Below, piece after piece: positions 25,738-32,575 of a stretch of 32,575 nt of DNA; the stretch's first letter is position 1; the number at the start of each line of letters is the position of its first letter. The DNA comes from Acidobacteriota bacterium (GTDB lineage Bacteria > Acidobacteriota > Blastocatellia > Pyrinomonadales > Pyrinomonadaceae), in the NCBI GenBank assembly GCA_013813755.1, contig JACCRD010000138.1, positions 1 through 32,575 on the forward strand, given 5' to 3'. The position numbers were made by a program, and so were the translations under genes. The notes under the pieces were generated by a model that saw nothing but the letters and a program-made list of their open reading frames with translations, was not told where the DNA came from and ran no database searches.

Positions 25738-26838
25738 ATGAAAGTAATGACAATTTTCGGGACACGTCCAGAAATTATCAGATTAAGTCCGATTTTAAAA
25801 ATTCTCGACCGGCACAGCGAACATATTACAGTTCATACCGGGCAAAATTATCACGAAAGCCTGAGCGATATTTTTATAAGAGATTTGGAGGTGCGGACAC
25901 CGGATATTCATCTGGGAATAAAATCGAGCGGAATCGGAGATCAAATCGGACAGATTTTGAGCAAAACCGATGAAATTTTAGAAGAACATAAACCGGATAA
26001 AATCTTAATTCTGGGCGATACCAACAGCGCCTTATCAGCGATTATCGCGGCGCGGCGCGGCATTCCCGTTTTTCATATGGAAGCGGGGAATCGGTGTTTT
26101 GACAGACGTGTTCCGGAAGAAGTTAATCGCCGTATCATCGATCATTCAAGCACTATTCTGCTTCCATACACCGAGCGAAGTAAGGAGAATTTAATTGCCG
26201 AAGGAATTGAACGAGAAAGAATATATGTTACGGGAAATCCGATCAAAGAAGTTTTGGATAACTTTTCACAAAAAATAGAGGAAAGCGATTCGCTTGAAAA
26301 ATTTGATGTTAAACCCTCGGAATATTTTTTAGTGACGCTGCACAGAGCTGAAAACGTTGATTTGCCGGAGCGCCTGAAAATGATTTTTGAAGCCTTTTCA
26401 CAGTTGGTTGAAAAATTTGGTAAAACAATGCTGATCAGCGTCCATCCGCGAACGGCTGAAAAACTTAAAAAATTCAAAATCGAAGTTGCGTCTGATAAAA
26501 TCAAATTACTTGAACCGCTCGGTTTCTTTGATTTTGTTAAATTGGAAAAAAACGCGATGGCGGTTTTGTCCGACAGCGGCACTGTCCAGGAAGAATGTGC
26601 GATTTTCGGCGTCCCGAATGTGACTTTGCGCGATGTCACCGAACGCCCGGAAACAATCGAATGCGGAAGCAATATTCTGAGCGGGGCTGGTTTCGGTTCA
26701 ATTTTGCTCTCGGTTGAACTTGCTATCGCGCAAATGCCGGACTGGACTCCGCCCATCGAATATCTGAATCCTAATGTTTCACGAACGGTCAGTAAAATTA
26801 TTTTGGGTTACACGTCCGTCAGAAAACATACGAGTTAA
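25738..26838 (+). CDS. fnlC: UDP-HexNAc 2-epimerase (FnlC/WbjD type)
   Basis: The 366-residue enzyme of the WecB-like GT-B-fold epimerase family should invert C2 of the UDP-6-deoxy-L-HexNAc made by the two preceding enzymes, giving UDP-L-FucNAc or UDP-L-QuiNAc. Motifs are MTIFGTRPEIIRLSP (4-18), TGQNYHE (34-40), HMEAGNRCFDRRVPEEVNRR, LHRAENVD and SDSGTVQEECAIFGVP. The ATG at 25738 gives the usual family N-terminus. An in-frame GTG at 25720 overlaps the upstream stop (GTGA) and could instead be used through translational coupling, adding six residues. Confidence 0.9.
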   Translation: MKVMTIFGTRPEIIRLSPILKILDRHSEHITVHTGQNYHESLSDIFIRDLEVRTPDIHLGIKSSGIGDQIGQILSKTDEILEEHKPDKILILGDTNSALSAIIAARRGIPVFHMEAGNRCFDRRVPEEVNRRIIDHSSTILLPYTERSKENLIAEGIERERIYVTGNPIKEVLDNFSQKIEESDSLEKFDVKPSEYFLVTLHRAENVDLPERLKMIFEAFSQLVEKFGKTMLISVHPRTAEKLKKFKIEVASDKIKLLEPLGFFDFVKLEKNAMAVLSDSGTVQEECAIFGVPNVTLRDVTERPETIECGSNILSGAGFGSILLSVELAIAQMPDWTPPIEYLNPNVSRTVSKIILGYTSVRKHTS

Positions 26839-26878
26839 ATAGAGAATCTTTTAGAAAAATTTTTTTATTGTTTCTGAA

Positions 26879-28150
26879 ATGGATAGAGAATTAAATTTTA
26901 GGAAAAACAACGTCGAATCCGATTCACAGAATAAAAAAACTCTCTGGGTGATCACCGAGCTTTATTATCCGGAGAACAATCAAACCGGCTATTATATGAC
27001 GGGCATCGCCGAGGGTCTGACCAAAAATTTTAATGTCAGAGTAATTTGCGGGCAGCCGAATTACGCTGCCAGAGGAACATTCGCTCCAAAAAGAGAAAAT
27101 CATAAGAACGTGGAAATTTTTCGTGTCTGGAGCACAACTCTTAATAAAGATATAATTTTTCTTCGATTGATAAATATGTTGACCATCGGATTTTCTATCT
27201 TTTTTAAAATGGTGGCTAAAATCAAAAAAGATGAGGAAATGCTAGTCGTTTCCGCTCCGCCGACTCTACCGTTTAGTGCCGCTCTTGCCGCAAAATTGCG
27301 GGGGGCAAAATATTCATTAATTATTCAGGATAAATATCCGGAAACGCTAATCGCCGTCGGCAAAGTAAATCCGCAATCTTTTTTTGTCAGAATTCTTAAT
27401 AGTTTCAACATATGGCTTTATCAGGGAGCAAAAAAAATTATAGTGGTCGGACGTGATATGCAGGCGCTGGTTATTTCTCAAATAAAACAGTCCTCCGATG
27501 GGAAATTTCCCCCGGTGGAGGTTATACAAAACTGGGCGTCGCTTGAGGAAATTGAGCCGATGCCGAGAAATAACAACCAACTTTTGCGACAATTAAAGAT
27601 TGCCGATAAATTCGTTTTTTTGTATGCCGGAAATATGGGGCATCCGCAGGATATAGAAAGTATTGTCGGGTGTGCCGAAAAGCTTAAAATGGACGAAAGA
27701 TTTCACTTTCTTTTTATCGGCTCGGGCGTTAAGAGAAAATGGCTTGAAAGAGAAGTATCGGAAAAAAATCTATCAAATATAACTGTTTTGCCGCCGCGTT
27801 CGAGGAGCGAACAAAATATTTTTCTGAACGCCTGTGATGTCGGTCTTGTTCCATTGGTCAAAAAAATGTGGGGGGTGGCGATGCCGTCCAGAACGTATAA
27901 TTTAATGGCTGCCGGCAAACCGATTTTAGCCTTAACCGAAAATAATTCTGAAGTCGCGAAGGTAATCGAAGATGAAAAGGTCGGCTGGTATGTTTCCCCG
28001 AATGATCCGGAAGCGCTCTGTAAAATCATTTTTGAAATTTTTGAGAATCGCGCGACACTGCCCGAGATGGGGCAGCGTGCTCGCCTTTCGGCATTAGAAA
28101 AATATTCGGTCGAGGCGGCGGTGGAGAAATATAATAATTTCTTAAACTAA
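26879..28150 (+). CDS. WbuB/WbjE-like family 4 glycosyltransferase
   Basis: The 423-residue GT-B enzyme has an N-terminal ELYYPENNQTGYYMTGIAEG segment, GNMGHPQDIESIV in the middle, and AMPSRTYNLMAAGKPILAL in the C-terminal donor domain. This pattern matches WbuB-type transferases, which commonly add the N-acetyl-6-deoxy-L-hexosamine made by fnlABC-like enzymes. Its position right after the 2-epimerase supports that role. Specificity is inferred from context. Confidence 0.86.
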   Translation: MDRELNFRKNNVESDSQNKKTLWVITELYYPENNQTGYYMTGIAEGLTKNFNVRVICGQPNYAARGTFAPKRENHKNVEIFRVWSTTLNKDIIFLRLINMLTIGFSIFFKMVAKIKKDEEMLVVSAPPTLPFSAALAAKLRGAKYSLIIQDKYPETLIAVGKVNPQSFFVRILNSFNIWLYQGAKKIIVVGRDMQALVISQIKQSSDGKFPPVEVIQNWASLEEIEPMPRNNNQLLRQLKIADKFVFLYAGNMGHPQDIESIVGCAEKLKMDERFHFLFIGSGVKRKWLEREVSEKNLSNITVLPPRSRSEQNIFLNACDVGLVPLVKKMWGVAMPSRTYNLMAAGKPILALTENNSEVAKVIEDEKVGWYVSPNDPEALCKIIFEIFENRATLPEMGQRARLSALEKYSVEAAVEKYNNFLN

Positions 28151-28194
28151 TGCGTCCGATAACTTTCTAATCAAAGTGTTGCTCAATTTACAAA

Positions 28195-29220
28195 ATGAGA
28201 GTTTTAATTACAGGTGCAAGCGGTTTTATCGGGAAGGAAATTGTTAAAGAGTGTCAGAACTCAGGTTTTAAAACTGTTCAACTTGTCAGCCATCGTAGCC
28301 AAAAGAACGAGTGCCAAAAAAACGAAAATTATTCTATGATTATGGCGATTGATATTACAGATTATAAAAATTTTCGCCAATTGGAAAAAACTGAAAATGT
28401 CGATGTATTGATACACGCGGCTGGATTGGCGCATCAATTTGGAGACACAAAAAAAGAAGAATTCGATCTGGTAAATGTGCGGGGCACAAAAAATATTTCT
28501 GAATTGGCAGTCCATCTAAAAATTAAACAATTTATTTTAATTAGTTCGACTGCGGTTTATGGCGCCTTTGAAAACATTAACGGCAAAGAAAAAAATAAAA
28601 ATCAAGGCATATTTGACGAAAATTCACCGACCAACCCGCAGACGTCCTATGCGAAAAGTAAGTTGGAAGCAGAAAAAATTTGTACGGAGATTTGCGAAAA
28701 AAATAAAATACCGTTGACCATTCTGCGTCTCTCGCCGGTTATCGGCGAAGGTAATCGGGGGAATGTCGAGCGTCTGGTTAAAGCTATCGAGCGAAAAAGA
28801 TTTGTATGGATTGGAAACGGAGAAAATCTTAAATCTCTGATTTACAAAAACGATGTGGCGGGCGCGTGCGTCAGGATAATCGAGGAGAAAACAGGCGCGA
28901 CCGAAATTTTCAATTTATCCGCCGAGCCTTTGCCTTTAAAGAATTTGGTCGGCGAAATTTCCAGAAGGCTGCACCGAAAAATCCCCGGATTTTCCATTCC
29001 AGCAATTTTTCCTAAAATGATCTTTGGCGTTAACAAAAAAACTCTAAGAAGTAAAAAAATTTGTAAATTTGAGCAGACATTTGAAAAGTGGCTGGCGGTA
29101 GATGTCTACCAGAGCGAAAAAATTAAGCATAAATATAATTTTACCCCAAAATTCTCGATCGCCGAGGGTATCCGAAAACAAGTAGACTGGTATAAATTGA
29201 ATAAAGACCAAAATTTATAG
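28195..29220 (+). CDS. NAD-dependent epimerase/reductase, WbpV/WbjF-like
   Basis: The 341-residue SDR has GASGFIG (7-13), ISSTAVYG (116-123) and YxxxK as Tyr152/Lys156. In comparable clusters a gene at this position reduces UDP-4-keto-6-deoxy-GlcNAc to UDP-D-QuiNAc or UDP-D-FucNAc, the sugar primed by a WbpL-type transferase. The next gene is exactly such a transferase, which supports this. No separate WbpM-like 4,6-dehydratase is in the window, so the keto substrate would need another source. Confidence 0.82.
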   Translation: MRVLITGASGFIGKEIVKECQNSGFKTVQLVSHRSQKNECQKNENYSMIMAIDITDYKNFRQLEKTENVDVLIHAAGLAHQFGDTKKEEFDLVNVRGTKNISELAVHLKIKQFILISSTAVYGAFENINGKEKNKNQGIFDENSPTNPQTSYAKSKLEAEKICTEICEKNKIPLTILRLSPVIGEGNRGNVERLVKAIERKRFVWIGNGENLKSLIYKNDVAGACVRIIEEKTGATEIFNLSAEPLPLKNLVGEISRRLHRKIPGFSIPAIFPKMIFGVNKKTLRSKKICKFEQTFEKWLAVDVYQSEKIKHKYNFTPKFSIAEGIRKQVDWYKLNKDQNL

Positions 29221-29241
29221 ATGTGCCCAAAAAATTGAATT

Positions 29242-30276
29242 TTGTTTATTATAATTATATATTTCATTATATTCGCCGTCGCTTTTTTAGGGATAAAACT
29301 ATTTCTTCGCCTCAATAAAAAGTGGAATATTCTGGATGTCCCGAATGAAAGAAGTTCGCATACCAGACCGACTCCGCGCGGCGGCGGGTTAGTAATCGTT
29401 CTGGTTAGTTTGCTCGCTTACACAATTTATACAAATTTTTTCACACGGGAATTTTCATGGGCATATTTTGGCGGCGCGATTTTGATTGTTTCAATTAGCT
29501 GGCTGGATGATTTATATTCAGTTTCATCGCTTCTGAGATTCATCGTGCATTCGATCGCGGCCGGTTTAATCGTTTTGTATTTGGGAGAATCTCAAAGTAT
29601 ATACATTCCTTTTTATGGGCTTTTAAAGTCAAATTTTTGTCCGCAGATAATCATCTTCTTATGGATCGTCTGGCTCACCAACGCATATAATTTTATGGAC
29701 GGCATTGACGCTCTCGCAGGGATGCAGGCAGTTACCGCCGGACTCGGATGGTTAATGGTCGGAAAAATTCTCGGACAGGAAACGGCAGGTTTTTATGGCG
29801 GCGTGATCGCGTTTTCAAGTCTGGGGTTTTTAATCTTTAACCGCTACCCGGCAAAAATTTTTATGGGTGATGTGGGAAGCGCGTTTTTAGGCTATACCTT
29901 TGCGGTATTTCCTTTTCTTTTCTTCAGAGAGACTGTAATAGATACGGCGATTTTGCCGGTGGTTGCAATTCTTCTGGTCTGGCTTTTTGTGTTTGATACG
30001 GTTTTGACGTTAACTCGGAGACTTTTCAAACGAGAAAAGATTTGGCAGGCTCACCGCAGTCATATATACCAGAGGCTTGTGGCGGCAGGTGTCTCGCAAG
30101 TAAAGGTAACCGGTTTATATGTATTAATTTCGTTAACAATTATCATTTTGATTTTTATAAATTTAAGAATAAATAATTTCTGGAGCGCAACGATAATAAT
30201 TATTACTATTGAATCTTTGGGACTTTTTATTTTTTCCAGGATTAAAGAAAGAAGTAAAACTCCCGAATTGAATTAA
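29242..30276 (+). CDS. Undecaprenyl-phosphate sugar-1-phosphate transferase, WbpL/WecA type
   Basis: The 344-residue polytopic membrane enzyme of the MraY/WecA superfamily should prime the repeat unit by placing a HexNAc-1-phosphate on undecaprenyl phosphate. Visible motifs are PNERSSHTRPTPRGGG (34-49), WLDD (87-90), NAYNFMDGID (147-156), FMGDVGS (207-213) and HRSHIYQR (271-278). About ten membrane segments are seen. A TTG at 29242 is the only plausible start, since a stop lies two codons upstream and the next ATG would remove catalytic motifs. It is the last gene of the polysaccharide block. Sugar specificity (QuiNAc, FucNAc or GlcNAc) is not determined. Confidence 0.9.
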   Translation: MFIIIIYFIIFAVAFLGIKLFLRLNKKWNILDVPNERSSHTRPTPRGGGLVIVLVSLLAYTIYTNFFTREFSWAYFGGAILIVSISWLDDLYSVSSLLRFIVHSIAAGLIVLYLGESQSIYIPFYGLLKSNFCPQIIIFLWIVWLTNAYNFMDGIDALAGMQAVTAGLGWLMVGKILGQETAGFYGGVIAFSSLGFLIFNRYPAKIFMGDVGSAFLGYTFAVFPFLFFRETVIDTAILPVVAILLVWLFVFDTVLTLTRRLFKREKIWQAHRSHIYQRLVAAGVSQVKVTGLYVLISLTIIILIFINLRINNFWSATIIIITIESLGLFIFSRIKERSKTPELN

Positions 30277-30311
30277 AAGATTATGTTTGAGAAAAAAATT
30301 ATAAATTAGAT

Positions 30312-31142
30312 ATGACAAAAGCAATCCAACAAATTTTTATCCGAGTTTATGGCGTTACAATTTGTATCAAAACTAATAAAAAAGCCCTTTTAAGTGAATT
30401 AAAAAATGAAATTATTAAAACTATTCCGGTAAAATTTGAATTTATTGACCAGCAAAATGCGGAACACATTATTTATATTGAATCAACAAAAAATAAAATG
30501 TATGAATTTTATTTAAATAATGAAAATAAAGGACTGTTTAGTAAGTTAGATGTGATCGAAATGTTCAAAAGTATGTTACGACTTACCATAGCGGAATTTG
30601 CAGTCTCAAAAGTTTTTTTACATGCCGGGGTGGTTGCCTGGAAAGGGAGAGCGATAGTTATACCAGCTAATAGTTTTAAGGGTAAAACAACTTTGGTTGC
30701 AGAATTAGTCAAAAAAGGAGCGTTATATTATTCTGATGAATATACGGTATTAAACAAAAAAGGCTTTGTTCATTCATTTCCAAAAAAGCTTTCTTTAAGA
30801 AGTCCGACAGACAAAAATTTTCAGGCGGATTATTCTGTTGAATCCTTGGGTGGTCGCGCGGGCAAAAAAATTATACCTGTCGGAATGATTTTGTTAACTG
30901 AATTTGATTCAAATTCGACCGCAAAAAAATGGAACCCTAAGCTTTTAAGTGCCGGACAAGGAATCCTGGAAATTATTCCTCACACAATTTCTATCAGATA
31001 TGATACAAAATTTGCATTAAAGGTATTGAATAAAGTCGCAAGTCGTGCCATAATCGCTAAGAGTAAAAGAGGTGAAGCAAAAGAATTTGTTGATTTGCTG
31101 ATAAATTTTTTTGAAAATAATGTAGAATACACCCGAAATTAA
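30312..31142 (+). CDS. HprK-like kinase (HPr kinase C-terminal-domain family)
   Basis: The 276-residue protein has the layout of HprK-related kinases rather than true HPr kinases. An N-terminal part of unknown fold is followed by FLHAGVVAWKGRAIVIPANSFKGKTTLV. His104 and the P-loop (PANSFKGKTT, 118-127) are clear. SDE (141-143) stands in the acidic position, and KKLSLR (158-163) follows. Related proteins occur beside PqqD-like proteins and nucleotidyltransferases; in Paenibacillus lasso-peptide clusters a kinase of this kind phosphorylates the precursor. No HPr or phosphotransferase-system gene is near. The next gene supplies a PqqD-domain protein, so the substrate may be its tail. Function is inferred. 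Confidence 0.8.
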   Translation: MTKAIQQIFIRVYGVTICIKTNKKALLSELKNEIIKTIPVKFEFIDQQNAEHIIYIESTKNKMYEFYLNNENKGLFSKLDVIEMFKSMLRLTIAEFAVSKVFLHAGVVAWKGRAIVIPANSFKGKTTLVAELVKKGALYYSDEYTVLNKKGFVHSFPKKLSLRSPTDKNFQADYSVESLGGRAGKKIIPVGMILLTEFDSNSTAKKWNPKLLSAGQGILEIIPHTISIRYDTKFALKVLNKVASRAIIAKSKRGEAKEFVDLLINFFENNVEYTRN

Positions 31143-31172
31143 AACTGATTAAATAATTTATCATTAAATATT

Positions 31173-31178
31173 GAGGAG
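31173..31178 (+). promoter_or_regulatory. Strong ribosome-binding site that fixes the PqqD-protein start
   Basis: GAGGAG lies 10 bases before the ATG at 31189. It is the clearest Shine-Dalgarno site in the window. A longer reading from TTG at 31171 would include this site inside the gene, so the ATG is preferred. The strength suggests high expression, as expected for a precursor peptide. Confidence 0.75.
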
Positions 31179-31188
31179 AAAAATAAAG

Positions 31189-31671
31189 ATGTCACAAAAT
31201 CCAATCGCCCGAAAAAACGGGCTGGTTTTACAGGAAATGCCGGATGAGCTTTTAGTTTATGATCTGGATACAAATAAAGCCCATTGTCTAAATCAAACAT
31301 CAGCTTTTGTATGGAAAGCGTGTAACGGTAAAAATACCGTCAGCGATATTTCCAGTTTATATGGAAATTACGCCGGTGATTCCGTCCCGGAAGATTTGGT
31401 TTGGCTGGCGATTGACCAGTTAAGTCAAAATAATCTTTTAGAAAACAAAATAGCTTCAAAATTGAATGGACAAACCAGACGTGAATTAATCAAGAAAATT
31501 GGTTTGGCTTCGGTTATTGCTTTGCCGCTCGTGGCATCATTGGCTGCTCCAAGTTCAGTATTAGCGGTTGCTAGTTGTCCAACAACAATGTGTGAGGGTA
31601 CTGCACAAGGCGGGGTATGTCAAAATTGTGCATGTAATGGTGCAGGTGCTTGTACTCCGACAGGAAATTAG
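31189..31671 (+). CDS. PqqD-domain protein with internal Tat-like signal and six-cysteine tail (putative peptide precursor)
   Basis: The 160-residue protein has three parts. Residues about 5-90 match a PqqD-like winged-helix domain, the fold used as a RiPP precursor-recognition element: LDTNKAHCLNQTSAFVWKAC, then a DxVPEDLVWLAIDQLSQNNLLE end. Residues 96-126 look like a twin-arginine signal: TRRELIK, a hydrophobic stretch IGLASVIALPLVASLAAP, and a VLA cleavage-like site. Residues 127-160 are a small Gly/Ala/Cys-rich tail with cysteines at 130, 135, 144, 147, 149 and 155. A signal in the middle of a chain is unusual. The layout suggests a precursor carrying its own recognition domain, cut and exported as a roughly 34-residue peptide. 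It sits between an HprK-like kinase and a nucleotidyltransferase gene and ends before a strong terminator. Function is inferred. Confidence 0.8.
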   Translation: MSQNPIARKNGLVLQEMPDELLVYDLDTNKAHCLNQTSAFVWKACNGKNTVSDISSLYGNYAGDSVPEDLVWLAIDQLSQNNLLENKIASKLNGQTRRELIKKIGLASVIALPLVASLAAPSSVLAVASCPTTMCEGTAQGGVCQNCACNGAGACTPTGN

Positions 31672-31740
31672 ATAGGCACTGAAAAAACTTGTGTGTCTAT
31701 CATAATCGAACTCGTACATTTGTGTGCATTTGATTTAAAA

Positions 31741-31787
31741 AAAAGGAAAAAGCAGCAAAATTTTATATTTTGCTGCTTTTTCCTTTT
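31741..31787 (+). terminator. Strong intrinsic terminator after the PqqD-protein gene
   Basis: Two perfectly complementary 20-base arms (31741-31760 and 31768-31787) surround a 7-base loop TTTTATA. The G/C-rich core GCAGC/GCTGC is followed by TTTTTCCTTTTT, giving the U-rich exit expected on the plus strand. An A-rich left arm would allow function on the minus strand too. It lies 69 bases after the stop at 31671 and probably ends the transcript from the left. The next gene's first ATG is only 9 bases beyond it. Confidence 0.85.
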
Positions 31788-31796
31788 TGGCAAGTT

Positions 31797-32575
31797 ATGA
31801 AAGAGGATTGTGACAAAGATATTTTGAGATGGAATAAACTACAGAGGCGTTTGGCTGAAATTAATATTAAAAAGGCTTTTATTCGTTTACGCGCTATCCA
31901 AATAGAACCGATTTTAATAAAAGGATGGGCTATTAGCAGGTCATATCCGGCAAAGCATTTCAGAGCGTCTGTAGATGTCGATTTAGGTGTGAACCCTCTC
32001 CAATACCAAAAAGCGAAGGATATTTTAGAGAATGATGCCGACAACTTTATGTTTGTTGATTTACACGAAGGATTCAGGCATCTGGATAATGTTTCCTGGC
32101 AAAATTTGTTTGAAAATTCAAGACTTGTGGAAATAGAAGAGACCCCGATCAGGATTCTAAGACCCGAGGATCATTTAAGGGTTTTGTGTACCCATTGGCT
32201 TAACGACGGCGGCGCAAATAAGGAAAGGCTTTGGGACATATTCTATGCAGTGGAAAATCGTTCGGACGATTTTGAATGGGATCGTTTTTTAGAAATTTCC
32301 GGTCCGAAAAGAAGAAAATGGTTTGTTTGCGCGCTTGGTTTGGCTCACAGATACCTCGGACTCGACTTAAAAGACACTCCGATTGAGAAAGAGGCGCTGG
32401 CAATACCGAAATGGATAATTAAAGCAGTCGAAAAGGAGTGGGGAAGTGATGTCAAATTAAAACCGCTCCAAAGTTGTCTGCAGAATAAAAAAGAATTGTT
32501 TGAACAAATAAAAAAAAGAATTCCTCCAAATCCGATCCAGGCGACAATTGAAATGGAGGGGGATTTTGACAATAA
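31797..32575 (+). CDS. Nucleotidyltransferase-family protein (NTP_transf_5-like), cut by the window end
   Basis: The frame stays open for 259 codons to the window edge. PILIKGWAISRSYP followed by FRASVDVDLGV matches the 'LKG...D-x-D' core of the uncharacterised nucleotidyltransferase family PF14907. RPEDHLRVLCTHW and a later WDIFYAVE helix fit the same family. These proteins accompany HprK-like kinases and PqqD-like proteins in peptide-modification and exopolysaccharide contexts. The ATG at 31797 lies 9 bases after the terminator stem and has no ribosome site. An in-frame TTG at 31824 with GAGGA at 31803-31807 is an alternative start. The C-terminus is missing. Confidence 0.8.
   Translation, partial: MKEDCDKDILRWNKLQRRLAEINIKKAFIRLRAIQIEPILIKGWAISRSYPAKHFRASVDVDLGVNPLQYQKAKDILENDADNFMFVDLHEGFRHLDNVSWQNLFENSRLVEIEETPIRILRPEDHLRVLCTHWLNDGGANKERLWDIFYAVENRSDDFEWDRFLEISGPKRRKWFVCALGLAHRYLGLDLKDTPIEKEALAIPKWIIKAVEKEWGSDVKLKPLQSCLQNKKELFEQIKKRIPPNPIQATIEMEGDFDN

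Noticed and set aside
26142..26756. 204-codon open frame antisense to the 2-epimerase gene
   Set aside because: It is a shadow of the fnlC-like gene with no family motif; the plus-strand gene is well supported.
31763..32044. 93-codon open frame on the minus strand near the terminator
   Set aside because: It starts inside the nucleotidyltransferase gene, ends in the terminator stem and has no coding character.

Overview
The window looks like a chromosomal segment from a Gram-negative bacterium (outer-membrane polysaccharide export, NagZ-type wall recycling), roughly 40 % G+C by eye. Shine-Dalgarno sites are weak before most genes, and several genes seem to start with GTG or TTG. One tRNA promoter is of the classical TTGACA / TAAAAT sigma-70 type, which argues against Bacteroidota. 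Gene content and style fit an acidobacterium (Blastocatellia-like), but that placement is an inference and no sequence here proves it.

Layout. (1) Bases 1-6179 are transcribed leftwards: mutS, a NagZ-like beta-N-acetylhexosaminidase, an orphan lipoprotein of the oligopeptide-binding family, tRNA-Gly(GCC) and tRNA-Cys(GCA). The first codons of a probable methyltransferase gene lie at the left edge. (2) A 233-bp divergent intergenic region (6180-6412) separates these from (3) a rightward exopolysaccharide/O-antigen-type locus of about 24 kb (6413-30276). It encodes a Wza-like export protein, a Wzc-like co-polymerase/tyrosine kinase, a plant-type GDP-mannose 3,5-epimerase, a nucleotide-sugar dehydrogenase, two SAM methyltransferases, five glycosyltransferases, a Wzx-like flippase and a Wzy-like polymerase. 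It also has a heptose-precursor pair (adenylyltransferase-isomerase fusion plus separate kinase) and a block of six genes ending in a WbpL/WecA-type initiating transferase. The block makes a 6-deoxy-L-HexNAc nucleotide sugar, probably UDP-L-QuiNAc or UDP-L-FucNAc. Together these form a nearly complete Wzx/Wzy-dependent pathway: WbpL-type priming on undecaprenyl phosphate, extension, flipping, polymerisation, then Wzc/Wza export.

(4) The right edge (30312-32575) is a different module: an HprK-like kinase, a small protein joining a PqqD-like domain to an internal twin-arginine-type signal and a six-cysteine tail, a strong hairpin terminator, and a nucleotidyltransferase-family protein cut by the window end. 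HprK-like kinase, PqqD-like protein and nucleotidyltransferase also occur together in peptide-modification (lasso-peptide-like) clusters. The small protein looks like a peptide precursor carrying its own recognition domain, and it is the most interesting object here. No CRISPR array, intact insertion sequence or rRNA was seen.
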